Shown: piece after piece, positions 1 to 8,684 of the stretch | Numbering within the stretch: position 1 is the stretch's first letter | How the letters are laid out: every line of letters begins with the position of its first letter | NCBI RefSeq assembly: GCF_030268005.1 | Contig: NZ_BRZC01000007.1 | Coordinates: 490,365-554,364 of the forward strand | Length of the DNA: 64,000 nucleotides | Direction: 5' to 3' | Source: Microbacterium arabinogalactanolyticum | GTDB lineage: Bacteria; Actinomycetota; Actinomycetes; Actinomycetales; Microbacteriaceae | Translations under genes and position numbers: made by a program | Notes under the pieces: model-generated | What the model saw: only the letters and a program-made list of their open reading frames with translations | Databases searched by the model: none | What the model was told of the DNA's origin: nothing

Positions 1-748
1 CGGCGAGCCCGAGCAGCGAGGTCCACAGCCAGATGCGGATGCGGGCGCGCAGCGCAGCGGCGAGCATCAGGAGGCCCGCCGCCGCCGTCGCGATCGCGGC
101 GGAGGTCCATGCCGAACCGGCACCCGGGAACGAGCCGGCGACCGCCTGCACGTCGAGGCCGACGAACACCAGGCCGAGCCCCCCGACCGCCTCCGCAGAG
201 GACTGGAGTCGACGCCGTGCCAGCAGCCACGCGCCGCCCAGGAACGCCAGCGTCACACCCGCGATGATCCAGCTGCGCACCGCGCGGTCGGCCAGCTCGG
301 GGTTGAAGAAGGTGAACACGATCGCGGCGACCGCGAACAGTCCCGCCCCGGCGGTGGCGAGCACCGACTGCAGGCTCGCACCGTCGGTCGCGGGCGGCGA
401 CGGACGCAGGGGCTGCACACCGACGGCGCCCGGGACGGGTCCGGCCTGCGCGGCAGCCGGCGGCCCGGCCTGCACCACCGGGGAAGGCCCGGCCTGGCCC
501 ACCGGGGGTGCGACGACGCCGACCGCGGTCGGCACCGGCACCAGCCTCGGGACGGTCGCGAGCAGCGCCTCCCGAGCACGCAGCGATTCCGCCGCCGTCG
601 TCGACGCGTTCCAGAGCACGACGCCCTGCGGCCCGCTCAGATCGGCCCCGCAGTACGCGCAGCGTCCCTGCACGAGATGCGACATCTCGCACAGCGGGCA
701 GAGCCGCGCATCGTTCAACCGCTCTATCGCGGCATCCGACCACTTCAT
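1..748 (-). CDS. Zinc-ribbon multi-pass membrane protein, SCO7613 C-terminal-domain type (3' end outside window)
   Basis: About 249 N-terminal residues are present and the reading frame runs off the left edge. The N-terminus has two Cys pairs (C-P-L-C, then C-A-Y-C about 14 residues later) forming a probable zinc ribbon, followed by G-P-x-x-V-V-L-W. An Ala/Pro/Gly-rich linker follows, then hydrophobic segments of the kind found in the very large actinobacterial SCO7613-type membrane proteins. Function is unknown in that family. The ATG at 748 overlaps the stop of the upstream HTH gene as ATGA, so the gene is probably translationally coupled to the HTH/DUF2975 pair. Family assignment is from pattern recognition of the N-terminus only. 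Confidence 0.6.
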   Translation of the reverse strand, partial: MKWSDAAIERLNDARLCPLCEMSHLVQGRCAYCGADLSGPQGVVLWNASTTAAESLRAREALLATVPRLVPVPTAVGVVAPPVGQAGPSPVVQAGPPAAAQAGPVPGAVGVQPLRPSPPATDGASLQSVLATAGAGLFAVAAIVFTFFNPELADRAVRSWIIAGVTLAFLGGAWLLARRRLQSSAEAVGGLGLVFVGLDVQAVAGSFPGAGSAWTSAAIATAAAGLLMLAAALRARIRIWLWTSLLGLA

Positions 749-960
749 GAGCGCCCCCTCGGCTCGTATCTCAGAATGTCGCCGGGCTGGCACTCCAGCA
801 CCCGGCAGATCGCGTCCAGTGTGGTGAAGCGCACGGCCTTGGCCCGCCCGTTCTTCAGCACCGCCACGTTCGCCGGGGTGATGCCGATGGCATCGGCGAA
901 CTCCTGCACGCTCATCTTTCGACGGGCGAGCATCACGTCGATGTCGATCACGATGGGCAT
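745..960 (-). CDS. Small Xre/Cro-type HTH regulator (YozG-like)
   Basis: A 71-residue protein that is essentially one helix-turn-helix domain: M-S-V-Q-E-F-A-D-A-I-G-I-T-P-A-N-V-A is the recognition unit and L-D-A-I-C-R-V-L-E-C-Q-P-G-D-I-L is the typical end of the Cro/C1 domain. Such short regulators are commonly paired with a DUF2975 membrane protein, as here: the ATG overlaps the stop of the upstream DUF2975 gene (ATGA), and a GAGGTGG ribosome-binding site lies in the end of that gene. The likely target is the CTATCG palindrome upstream of the operon, which would make it autoregulatory. That link is inferred. Confidence 0.85.
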   Translation of the reverse strand: MPIVIDIDVMLARRKMSVQEFADAIGITPANVAVLKNGRAKAVRFTTLDAICRVLECQPGDILRYEPRGRS

Positions 961-1436
961 CAGACCACCTCGGACAGATCCTGCTCGAGCTGCAGCGCCT
1001 TGCGCAGCAGGCCCCGCATCACGCCGACCAGCAACGCCAGCGACAGGCTGACCACCACGCCGAACACCGCGAGCACCAGGATGCTGGGGTTCACCGCGCC
1101 GTCCTTCGCCAGCACGATGAACGAGGCGACGAGCAGGGCGGCGGCCGCCAGCATCGTGCCGATGATGATGTCGACCCAGCGGAAGGAGTGCGGGCTGAAG
1201 ATGCGGTCGGCGCGCACCAGCGACAGCAGGGCGAACACGCAGACCAGGACGATCTGGACCAGGGCGAGGAACAGCACCGCTCCGATGATCCCGGGGACCT
1301 CGAGATATGCGAGGCCGGGGTTGCGGCGCGCGGTCTCGTCGGCGACGCCGGGGATCATGACCACCTGCACGAAGACCAGCAGCGCGATCAGCACGGCGAT
1401 CATCGCCCTGAGCAGGAGTGTGGCGACGGGCTGCAT
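960..1436 (-). CDS. DUF2975 family membrane protein
   Basis: A 158-residue protein with four predicted membrane helices (about residues 6-28, 50-75, 88-108 and 120-143) and the central R-A-D-R-I-F-S-P-H-S-F-R-W segment typical of DUF2975. The family's biochemical role is unknown, but it is very often encoded just upstream of a small Xre regulator, so the protein may sense a membrane signal and control that regulator. It is the first gene of a tightly overlapping operon running leftwards. An AGGAG site precedes the ATG. The promoter region contains three copies of a CTATCG/CGATAG half-site. Confidence 0.85.
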   Translation of the reverse strand: MQPVATLLLRAMIAVLIALLVFVQVVMIPGVADETARRNPGLAYLEVPGIIGAVLFLALVQIVLVCVFALLSLVRADRIFSPHSFRWVDIIIGTMLAAAALLVASFIVLAKDGAVNPSILVLAVFGVVVSLSLALLVGVMRGLLRKALQLEQDLSEVV

Positions 1437-1443
1437 GGCGCTC

Positions 1444-1481
1444 CTATCGAAAGACAGTAACTATCTATCGAAAAACGATAG
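1444..1481 (-). promoter_or_regulatory. Operator candidate for the DUF2975/HTH operon (CTATCG half-sites)
   Basis: Positions 1465-1481 read CTATCG-AAAAA-CGATAG, a perfect 6-bp inverted repeat around an A5 spacer. A further CTATCG copy lies at 1444-1449, next to the ribosome-binding site of the DUF2975 gene. The location in the promoter region of an operon that encodes an HTH protein suggests an autoregulatory operator. Binding is inferred. Confidence 0.55.
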
Positions 1482-1568
1482 CCAGCGGATGCATAGGAAC
1501 TCAAGCGGGTGCGGGTGATTCCCAGCATCCGTGCGGCCGCACGTCGTTGGGCGGGTCGACGCGCGACG

Positions 1569-2216
1569 TTACGGGGTGTCGGGATCGAAGGGCGAGTCCA
1601 ATGCCTCGCTGAGCTCGGCCAGCATCGCCTCGATCTGCGGCTCGACGTACTGCGAGATCGCCGCCTGCACGCTCAGCCGGTGCCGCAGCAGGATGCCGCA
1701 GATCTCCCGGCCGATCATGTTCGCGTACTCGTCGGCGAGCGCGACCTCCTGGCGCAGAGCGGCCTTCGCCTCATCGCTGAGCGGAGGCAGCGGCGGCAGT
1801 TCCGCGGATGCCTCGTCGGCAAGACCGGCCACGGTGAACAGGAACGGCGCCCCCGGCACCGGGTCGGGGTCCAGCGGCATCCCCTCGTACTCGGGATCCA
1901 GGCCCTCGGCGGGACGGTACGTGCGCGAGCGGTTGCGGTCGGCCTGATGATCGAGCTCGGCCTGCAGCATCGGCAGGTTGCGTGCCGTGTACTCCGCGAC
2001 GGCGTGATCGACGATCGCCTTGATGCGGGTGGACAGACCGTGCTGCACCCCGTGCGGGACGTTCCCGCCGATCCCGGCGGCGGAGAGGATCGGCGACCCC
2101 AGGCAGCGGCGGCACGGAGCGACCCGGCCGCGATGCGTGGCGGGCTCCCAGCGCGGCACCCAGCGCAGCCAGGCGTCGACTGCCTGGCCCACCTGGGTTT
2201 CCAGTGACCGCTCCAC
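1569..2216 (-). CDS. Conserved hypothetical protein with a Cys-pair motif
   Basis: A 215-residue soluble protein of unknown function. The chosen start is GTG at 2216; the frame stays open to a GTG at 2336, but that extra 40 residues look non-coding (Arg/Pro/Thr-rich), whereas residues from M-E-R-S-L-E-T-Q-V-G onward are protein-like. It contains V-A-P-C-R-R-C-L-G, a possible half of a metal site, then a helical stretch and an acidic C-terminus ending D-S-P-F-D-P-D-T-P. A TACCCT box 6 nt before the GTG would fit a leaderless transcript. I do not recognise the family. Confidence 0.65.
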   Translation of the reverse strand: MERSLETQVGQAVDAWLRWVPRWEPATHRGRVAPCRRCLGSPILSAAGIGGNVPHGVQHGLSTRIKAIVDHAVAEYTARNLPMLQAELDHQADRNRSRTYRPAEGLDPEYEGMPLDPDPVPGAPFLFTVAGLADEASAELPPLPPLSDEAKAALRQEVALADEYANMIGREICGILLRHRLSVQAAISQYVEPQIEAMLAELSEALDSPFDPDTP

Positions 2217-2339
2217 GGTTACAGGGTACGGCCCGGAGGGCTTCGGGGCGCGGCATCCGGGCGTGTCATCCGTCGCCGTCCGGCGGCGGATCCGGAACCC
2301 CACGTCCGGCGCCTCGCGCGGTGAGGCCTCCGTCACGCC

Positions 2340-2834
2340 TCATTCCTCGTCGGTGCGCTCCCACGGCCAGTGCGGAGCGGCCGCCTTCGTGCGGCGCAGG
2401 GCGATCGCGATCCAGGCCGCGATGAGGGCCGCTCCCAGCAGCACGGCGCTCGAGCCGCGCGAGATCAGCTGCACGACGGCCTCGAGTGCGGAGTCCGTGC
2501 CCGCCCCGCTCAGCAGCGCGCTGAGCCACACGAGCACGAGATGCGCGACCGCGGTGACCAGCACCACGGAAGGCACCGCGAGGAACGACGCCCGCCCGCG
2601 GGACAGCGTCGGCCACAGCATCCACGAGAAGGCGCCGATCGCACCGAGCATGCCGACGATGCCGGGCCACCAGTCCAGCCCCGGCACCGCGAGGATGTCG
2701 ATGTCTGCGAAGTAGCTCAGCATCCCCAGGCCCAGGATGCACAGCGCAGCGAACGAGACGAAGCCGATCACCAGCGACAGAGACGCGGAGACCCCCTGCG
2801 GCGGCGTGCCGTGGGGGTCTCCGGTGGTGGTCAT
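2340..2834 (-). CDS. Hypothetical four-helix membrane protein
   Basis: A 164-residue protein with four clear hydrophobic segments (about residues 17-40, 54-73, 82-108 and 128-147), a polar N-terminus with Gly/Pro, and a charged tail W-P-W-E-R-T-D-E-E. No catalytic motif is visible. It lies between two other minus-strand genes of unknown function, with about 40 nt to the upstream stop. Actinobacterial genomes hold many such membrane proteins and I cannot name a function. Confidence 0.7.
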   Translation of the reverse strand: MTTTGDPHGTPPQGVSASLSLVIGFVSFAALCILGLGMLSYFADIDILAVPGLDWWPGIVGMLGAIGAFSWMLWPTLSRGRASFLAVPSVVLVTAVAHLVLVWLSALLSGAGTDSALEAVVQLISRGSSAVLLGAALIAAWIAIALRRTKAAAPHWPWERTDEE

Positions 2835-2873
2835 GGCGCCACCTTACGCGCGTGCGCGACGGTGGAGGGCGGT

Positions 2874-3911
2874 TCAGCGCAGAGCGCTGGGGCCCGCCTC
2901 GAGGGTGCGCTCGTACTCGGCCTGAGCCTCCGCGTTCAGCGCTTTCTTCTTGGCGCCGCTGCGGGCGACCCATGCGCCGAACCAGATGGTGAGCTCCCGG
3001 GCGAACAGGAAGGCGGCGATCGCGAGCGGTGCGAGCAGCTGCTCGTTGACCAGCTCTGCCGACTTGCTGGGCGCGATGCTCCAGAACGGCGCCTGGAACA
3101 GCTGGCCGAGGATGTGGCCGCCGTAGGTGGCTGCGGCGACGAGCAGGCCCAGGATGACCCACTTGCCCCAGCGGGCGCGGTTGACGAAGGCGCCGAGCAG
3201 CCAGAACGCCAGCCAGAAGACGACCACCGGAACCCAGAAGGCCCACGTGGTCAGCGGCTTGAGAGCCGCCGTGCCGATGTTCTCGCCCGTGACGTCGCCC
3301 GCGAGGGCGCCGAGGCCCAGGATCGCGCCGAGGTAGAGGATGGCGAAGACCACGGCCGCGATCAGGCCGATACCGCCTGCGGCACCGCGGTTGCCCAGCT
3401 CCCGAGGCGGCTCGGGAGCCTGGACGAAGATCGGCTGCGGGGCGGCGGGCGGGGCGACCGGCTCGGCGGGCATGACCTGGGTCTCGGCTGCGGATGCCGC
3501 GGCTGCAGCCCCGGCGCCGTAGGCGGTGTCCGCGACGGTCGGGGTGTCGCTCACGTGCGAGGTGGCGACCTCACCGGTGTCCGAACCGGAGGAGTACGAG
3601 TAGTCCCGTCCGACGGCGGGCTTCACGTCCTCCTCGGCGGGCGCCGCCTCTGCCGCGGCTGCCTCATCGGCATCCGCGGTCTGCTCCGCGGCGGGCCGGG
3701 ACTCGGCGGAGTCGGCTGCCCCGAACGTGCCGGGGTAGTCGCGCTCGGCGGCGGCGAACGCCTCCATGTCGGCGTCGGAGTGCGGCTCGGCGGAGTCCGC
3801 GGGGGTTTCGGCGCGGGCCGCGGCGGCAGCGTCGAGACCCTCGTTGGCGCTTCCGACGACGTCGTCGATGTCGTTCGGCTTGTCGTTCTGGGGAACCTCG
3901 GGGTCGCTCAT
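2874..3911 (-). CDS. Membrane protein with long acidic, Ala-rich N-terminal region
   Basis: 345 residues from the ATG at 3911, which has an AGGAGA ribosome-binding site; the open frame extends further upstream but without a better start. Residues 1-170 are hydrophilic, acidic and Ala/Glu/Asp-rich, probably a disordered cytoplasmic region. Residues of about 175-330 hold four hydrophobic helices, followed by a short Lys/Glu-rich tail. Function is unknown. A GC-rich hairpin (GCGCGCG arms near 3952-3969) separates it from the small gene upstream. Confidence 0.7.
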   Translation of the reverse strand: MSDPEVPQNDKPNDIDDVVGSANEGLDAAAAARAETPADSAEPHSDADMEAFAAAERDYPGTFGAADSAESRPAAEQTADADEAAAAEAAPAEEDVKPAVGRDYSYSSGSDTGEVATSHVSDTPTVADTAYGAGAAAAASAAETQVMPAEPVAPPAAPQPIFVQAPEPPRELGNRGAAGGIGLIAAVVFAILYLGAILGLGALAGDVTGENIGTAALKPLTTWAFWVPVVVFWLAFWLLGAFVNRARWGKWVILGLLVAAATYGGHILGQLFQAPFWSIAPSKSAELVNEQLLAPLAIAAFLFARELTIWFGAWVARSGAKKKALNAEAQAEYERTLEAGPSALR

Positions 3912-4015
3912 GGCCTCGCCTCTCCTGGATAAGGTGCACAGCGAGGGTAACGCGCGCGCAAACGCGCGCCTCGGAGGCGTGCCGACGTGTCGGTGCTTCG
4001 CCGTCCGGCGAGACG

Positions 4016-4165
4016 TCAGCCGCCGCCGACCATCTGCTCGAGGATGAACAGCAGCCCCGGTCCCGCTCCCAGGGCGAGCCACAGCAGGCCCGCCACCGTC
4101 GCCGCGCAGAGGAGCCCGACGATCCAGCTGATCGCCAGGCTCCTTCCCCCCACGCGTGCGGTCAT
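4016..4165 (-). CDS. Small single-helix membrane protein
   Basis: 49 residues from the ATG at 4165. After a short basic N-terminus (M-T-A-R-V-G-G-R-S) there is one or two closely spaced hydrophobic helices and a tail E-Q-M-V-G-G-G. The frame is open further upstream, but the added part is Arg-rich and lacks a good ribosome-binding site. It is probably a small membrane protein of unknown role. Confidence is limited by its size. Confidence 0.5.
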   Translation of the reverse strand: MTARVGGRSLAISWIVGLLCAATVAGLLWLALGAGPGLLFILEQMVGGG

Positions 4166-4213
4166 GGCGTCACGGTACGCCCGGCGACGGTCGGCGGGCG
4201 CGCGCAACGCCGA

Positions 4214-5215
4214 TCAGGGTCGCACCATCGCCGGCGACGACGCTCCCGGGGCGAGAAGTCTCGGCGCGCCCGTACCGTCGGAGGGCACGGCCCAGACCCC
4301 GTCGTCGACGGCGTACGCGAGCGTGTCGTCATCGAGCCAGGCAGCCTGATCGTCGACGCTGCGGTCCTCGGCCACGGCCGTCTCCTTCATGGTCGCCAGA
4401 TCCAGGACGTACAGCCGCCAGGGCGACTCGACGCCGGGGTCGACCCGCTTCTTGAAGGCGATCCGGGTGCCGTCGGGCGAGAGCGACGGGCACTCGACGT
4501 TCTTCCGCAGCGTGTGCGCGGTCCACGACGCCAGGTCGCCCTGGGCGAGGTAGGTCTCCCCGCCGGTCGACACCGTCACGTAGAAGGTGTTCTGGTCGTC
4601 GGCGAAGGTGAGGCCCCAGTAGTTGACGTCCTCCGGCGACCGGAGCCGGCCGTCGATGGAGAGGCCGAGGTCCTCCACCGACTTCACCAGGAAGTCCTGC
4701 TCGAGGTCGTAGAAGCCGGTCCTGGTCGAGAAGTCGGTCGTGGCGTACTCGTCCCCGGTCACGAACACCGTCCACGATACGAAGCGCCCCTCCCCCGACA
4801 CGCGCGCCCTGCTGGGCACGCCGCCGAACTCGAAGCGCTGCTGCTGCTCGAGGTGGTCGTCCAGGATGATCGCGCTGGTCATGGGCTTGACGCCCAGACG
4901 CGTGGTCAGGCACACCGCGGTGCCGCCCTCCGCGTAGAAGCGGGCGCAGTTCAGCCCGGTACCGGTGCGGTCCGGCGCCGCACCCCCCTTCCCGGCCTTC
5001 GCATCGGGTGACTGCACCACGATCGACCCCCCGGCATCCCGCACGTAGAGACCCGGATGCTCCGCGGGCGTCGCTTCTCCGGCGACAGGCGCGCCGCCTG
5101 CGGACGGCCTGTTCATGGCATAGGCGGTGTAGCCGACGCCGATGGCGGCGAGCACGAGTGCGGCCCCCGCCACCATCAGCATCCTGCTCCGCACTGCGGA
5201 ACGTCCCGCGGCCAT
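4214..5215 (-). CDS. Membrane-anchored TolB/PD40-like beta-propeller protein
   Basis: 333 residues. The N-terminus has a basic start and one hydrophobic helix (about residues 10-32), so the protein is either anchored or exported. The rest is beta-rich with repeated blades containing S-P-D-G-T-R-I-A-F-K and the related S-I-D-G-R-L-R-S-P motif, as in TolB/WD40-like six-bladed propellers, with two Cys (L-N-C-A-R-F, T-A-V-C-L-T) that could form a disulfide. It is the third gene of the chitosanase operon: its ATG shares an A with the stop of the MFS gene (TGATG), implying coupled translation. Its ligand is unknown. Confidence 0.65.
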   Translation of the reverse strand: MAAGRSAVRSRMLMVAGAALVLAAIGVGYTAYAMNRPSAGGAPVAGEATPAEHPGLYVRDAGGSIVVQSPDAKAGKGGAAPDRTGTGLNCARFYAEGGTAVCLTTRLGVKPMTSAIILDDHLEQQQRFEFGGVPSRARVSGEGRFVSWTVFVTGDEYATTDFSTRTGFYDLEQDFLVKSVEDLGLSIDGRLRSPEDVNYWGLTFADDQNTFYVTVSTGGETYLAQGDLASWTAHTLRKNVECPSLSPDGTRIAFKKRVDPGVESPWRLYVLDLATMKETAVAEDRSVDDQAAWLDDDTLAYAVDDGVWAVPSDGTGAPRLLAPGASSPAMVRP

Positions 5216-6510
5216 CACGCCCTGCTCCCGGCATCCGATGACGGAACGACGCCCTCGTCCGCACGGTGGTCGGGACGGATGAGCACGGCCGCGACGATGA
5301 CGACGGCCAGCAGGGCGACGGATGCCGCCGTGAACGCCGCGCCGAGGCCCCACAGCGTCCACGCCGCACCGAAGAGCACGGCCGCGAGCAGGCGCCCGAC
5401 GGCCTGCCCGGTCTGCAGCAGGGCGAGACCCCCGGCCCTGCGGTCCCGCGGGATGCCCGGCCCCGCCAGCGCCATCAGCACTCCGTCGGTCGCGGCGTAG
5501 AACAGCCCGAGCATCCCGAGTGTCAGCACCAGAAGCAGGGGACCGTCGATCGGCAGCAGCATGGTCGAGTAGGCGCCCAGCAGCGCCAGGTTCCCGAGCA
5601 GGAACGGCAGACGCCGGCCGATCCGGTCGGCCAGCCGGCCGAACGGCACTGCGAGCACCAGGTAGACGGCGGCGCTGCCGAGCGGAAGCAGCGGGAAGAA
5701 CACCGTGTCCAGCTGCATGCGGTCCTGCAGACCGAGATACAGGAACCCGTCGCCTATCGTGACCATGCCGAGCAGGGTGGCCGCGATCAGCAGGCGACGA
5801 TAGCGCGGTTCGGCGAGGATGCCGACCGTCTGCCGCAGTGTGGGTCGCACACTGCCGATCGGCATCGAGGAGCGGCCGGGGACGAACGCGATGAGCACCA
5901 GCACGCCCAGCGTCGCGACGCAGAAGCTCACCATGAACACCGCGTCGAACGCGTCGGCGACCAGCCAGAGCAGCAGGAAGGCCGCGAGGGGACCTGCCAG
6001 CGCGCCGGCGGTGTCCATGGCCCGGTGCACGCCGAATGCACGGCCCTGGTGGGCGTCGTCGACCGACAGCGAGATCAGCGCGTCACGCGGGGCGGTGCGG
6101 ATGCCCTTGCCTATCCGGTCCACGGCGAGCGTGGCGGACAGCGCGGTCGTGTTGGCGCCCGCCAGGAGCAGGAAGGGCTTGCACACGGCGGACAGGCCGT
6201 AGCCGATGCCCGCGACGAGCTTGTGTCGCGACCATCTGTCGGCGACGTGCCCGCCCAGGAGCCGCACGAACGCGGTGACCCCGTTGTAGAGGCCGTCGAG
6301 GAAGCCGAACTGGAGTGGGCTCATGCCCAGTCCGACGACGAGGTACAGCGGCAGGACCGCCGTCACCATCTCGGAGGAGAGATCGGTGAGCAGGCTCACC
6401 GTTCCGAGGGCGACCGCGGTGCTTCCGACTCCGGCGGCTCGGCGGCCCACCGTGGGGTGGACCGCCGAGTCTCCTTCGTCCTGCCGCGCTTTGCTGCCGG
6501 CGAGATACAT
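5215..6510 (-). CDS. MFS transporter
   Basis: 431 residues with 12 predicted membrane helices. The loop after helix 2 carries G-G-H-V-A-D-R-W-S-R-H-K, the canonical MFS motif A region, and the second half repeats it as F-G-R-L-A-D-R-I-G-R-R. The N-terminal L-T-D-L-S-S-E-M pattern places it in a group of bacterial MFS proteins of unknown substrate. It starts 4 nt after the stop of the chitosanase/phosphoesterase gene and overlaps the downstream propeller gene, so the three are almost certainly one operon. Import of chitosan-derived sugars is possible; efflux cannot be excluded. Confidence 0.8.
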   Translation of the reverse strand: MYLAGSKARQDEGDSAVHPTVGRRAAGVGSTAVALGTVSLLTDLSSEMVTAVLPLYLVVGLGMSPLQFGFLDGLYNGVTAFVRLLGGHVADRWSRHKLVAGIGYGLSAVCKPFLLLAGANTTALSATLAVDRIGKGIRTAPRDALISLSVDDAHQGRAFGVHRAMDTAGALAGPLAAFLLLWLVADAFDAVFMVSFCVATLGVLVLIAFVPGRSSMPIGSVRPTLRQTVGILAEPRYRRLLIAATLLGMVTIGDGFLYLGLQDRMQLDTVFFPLLPLGSAAVYLVLAVPFGRLADRIGRRLPFLLGNLALLGAYSTMLLPIDGPLLLVLTLGMLGLFYAATDGVLMALAGPGIPRDRRAGGLALLQTGQAVGRLLAAVLFGAAWTLWGLGAAFTAASVALLAVVIVAAVLIRPDHRADEGVVPSSDAGSRA

Positions 6511-6514
6511 GTCG

Positions 6515-8662
6515 TCAGTGGCAGCTGTACGTCGGGCTGGTGTCCTGCACCTGGCCGTCGATCGTGACGAACTGGGTCGTGAACGAGTCGTCCGTCAGGT
6601 TCAGCTTCAGAACGCCGTAGTCGGAGTTGTACCGGAAGAGGCTGTTCTTCTGGGGCGTGTCCTCGATGTCGCGGAGGTTCACGCCACCGAGGCCCGCGAT
6701 GATCTCGACGATGCCCGTGGCGGACGTGGCACCCGCCGACGTCTGCGGTGCGAAGCGCTCGTAGTGGTGGTCGTGCCCGTTCAGCACGAGCTCGGTGCCC
6801 GCCGCCTCGAGCTTGGTCCACACCGGCTTGCTGCTCAGCTGGTTGCCGTGCTCCCCTGATGTGAACAGCGGGTCGTGGAAGTAGGCCACCGTGCACGGTT
6901 TGGTGTTGGCGGCGAGATCGGCGTCGAGCCAGTCCATCTGCTCGCGGTCGTAGAAGAGGTTCGAGTTCAGCGCGATGAAGTGCCAGTTGCCCTGGTCGTA
7001 GCTGTACCAGCTCTTGCCCTGGGGCGTGGCCTGGGCGCCGAAGTACTGTCGATAGGCCTGCTCGTCTCCGCGGTCGGTGTCCTCGTCGTAGTCGTTGTCG
7101 TACTTCTCGTGGTTCCCCGGAACCGGGTGGGTCTTGTCCTTGAAGACGCCCCAGGACTTGGAGTAGTAGTTCTGGAAGTCGGACAGGTGACCGTCGTCGT
7201 ACTGGTTGTCGCCGAGCGTGATGTAGAACTCGGGCTCCATGGACTGCGCCAGGTCGGCGGTGAGGAAGTGCGCGCACGTGTCCTCATCGGGCGCGGAGCA
7301 CTGGCCGGCTATGTCGCCGGCGGCCGCGACCGTGAACGCGCCGGAGCCGGGGTTGCCGCCCGGGTCGCCGCCGTCGGTCCCCGCGGTGCCGAACACGGAG
7401 AGGTCGTACAGCGAGTACCCGTAGCTTGTGCCGCGGGCGGTGCCGTAGATGCGCAGGTAACGGCCGGTGCCGGTCAGGTTCGTGAACTCGTCGGTGCCTC
7501 CGTTTCCCGCGGATTCAGTGGCCAGCGTCGACCACGTCGTCCCGTCAGGGGAGATCTCCACGCGGTACTTGGTCGCGTAGGCGGCCTCCCACTTCAGGAC
7601 CACCTTCGACACCGTCGCGCCCGTTCCCAGATCGACGCGGATCCACTGCGGGTCCACGCCCTCCTCGCTCGCCCATCGGGATGTCGCGTCCGCGTCGACG
7701 GCCTTCGCGCCCTCGAAGCCGGCGCCCTCCGTCGACGACGTCGCGGTCGGCCGGTTCTTCGAGATCAGCGTCACCGTCCCCGGCACTCCGGACGTCGGAG
7801 TCGGGGTCGGCGTGGGCGTCGTCCCGGTGCCGTCGCCGATCTCGTTGAGCGGCCAGCGTGGCGTCGGATCCGTGGCGATCGAGAACGGGTCACCGTATAC
7901 CGACCACGTCAACGGGGTCTCCAGGTCCAGGTTCCCCGCCTTGAGCCACACCCGCTGCGCGTTCTCGATCCGGGAGACGTCCTCATGCGCCTCCTCCTTC
8001 TTCATCTCCTTGACGCGCTCGTCCAGGAAGGCGTTGAGGTAGGTGGTCTCGTTGCCGCCATTCGCAGGGGTCGATGTCCTCGCCTTGGCCGCGGCACGGA
8101 TGTCCTCCATGCCGTCGAAGCCGTGGACCACGGCCGCGTCGTAGTACGCGAACTGGCCCAGCGCGTTGAGGTGATCCTCCAGCGCCAGGTCGACGGAAGG
8201 CTCGAAGTACCACTCCCGCGTCAGATCCCGCTGCGCCCGCTGGAACGCGGGAACATCACCCTCCGCCTCCCACGCGGCCACGAATGCGCTGCCCAGACCG
8301 GCATGCGAGTCACTGCCGTCCACGGAACGGAGCGCCGGCAGGTACTTGGCGAGGGGATTGCTCGGATACTTGGCGGTGTATCGTTCGACCAGTTCGAGCA
8401 TGTCGCTCGTGCCCGACGTGAACCCGATGATCCCCCCGGTGTACCCTCGGCCATCCTTGATGTCCTCGATGTACCCGTACCGGTTGTACCAATCCAGCAC
8501 CGAGTTCTCCGCCGACGTGATGATCTCCTGCGCGATCTCCCTCTTCACGGGATCGCGCAGCGTGCTCAGGTCATCCGCCTGAGCGGCGCCCACCGCCAGT
8601 CCGCTGAGGGGGATGATGACCGCGGCCGCAAGCAGCGCGATCAGTGGTCTCCGTTGACGCAT
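6515..8662 (-). CDS. Secreted GH46 chitosanase - CBM32-like - metallophosphoesterase fusion
   Basis: 715 residues from an ATG with a GGAGGA site; a Sec signal peptide ends at A-Q-A about residue 29. Residues 30-280 form a complete GH46 chitosanase: Glu52 in S-A-E-N and Asp70 in D-G-R-G-Y-T-G-G have the same 18-residue spacing as the catalytic pair of the Streptomyces enzyme. A Thr-Pro linker (about 278-292) leads to an F5/8 type C (CBM32-like) domain (296-425), then a Gly-rich linker and a calcineurin-like phosphoesterase (442-715) with G-D-I-A, G-D-N-Q-Y-D-D-G, G-N-H-E and G-H-D-H-H-Y-E-R metal motifs. The enzyme should cut chitosan outside the cell and may also remove phosphate. The domain combination is unusual. 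Confidence 0.88.
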   Translation of the reverse strand: MRQRRPLIALLAAAVIIPLSGLAVGAAQADDLSTLRDPVKREIAQEIITSAENSVLDWYNRYGYIEDIKDGRGYTGGIIGFTSGTSDMLELVERYTAKYPSNPLAKYLPALRSVDGSDSHAGLGSAFVAAWEAEGDVPAFQRAQRDLTREWYFEPSVDLALEDHLNALGQFAYYDAAVVHGFDGMEDIRAAAKARTSTPANGGNETTYLNAFLDERVKEMKKEEAHEDVSRIENAQRVWLKAGNLDLETPLTWSVYGDPFSIATDPTPRWPLNEIGDGTGTTPTPTPTPTSGVPGTVTLISKNRPTATSSTEGAGFEGAKAVDADATSRWASEEGVDPQWIRVDLGTGATVSKVVLKWEAAYATKYRVEISPDGTTWSTLATESAGNGGTDEFTNLTGTGRYLRIYGTARGTSYGYSLYDLSVFGTAGTDGGDPGGNPGSGAFTVAAAGDIAGQCSAPDEDTCAHFLTADLAQSMEPEFYITLGDNQYDDGHLSDFQNYYSKSWGVFKDKTHPVPGNHEKYDNDYDEDTDRGDEQAYRQYFGAQATPQGKSWYSYDQGNWHFIALNSNLFYDREQMDWLDADLAANTKPCTVAYFHDPLFTSGEHGNQLSSKPVWTKLEAAGTELVLNGHDHHYERFAPQTSAGATSATGIVEIIAGLGGVNLRDIEDTPQKNSLFRYNSDYGVLKLNLTDDSFTTQFVTIDGQVQDTSPTYSCH

Positions 8663-8684
8663 GATTCCTCCGGTATCGCTCATA

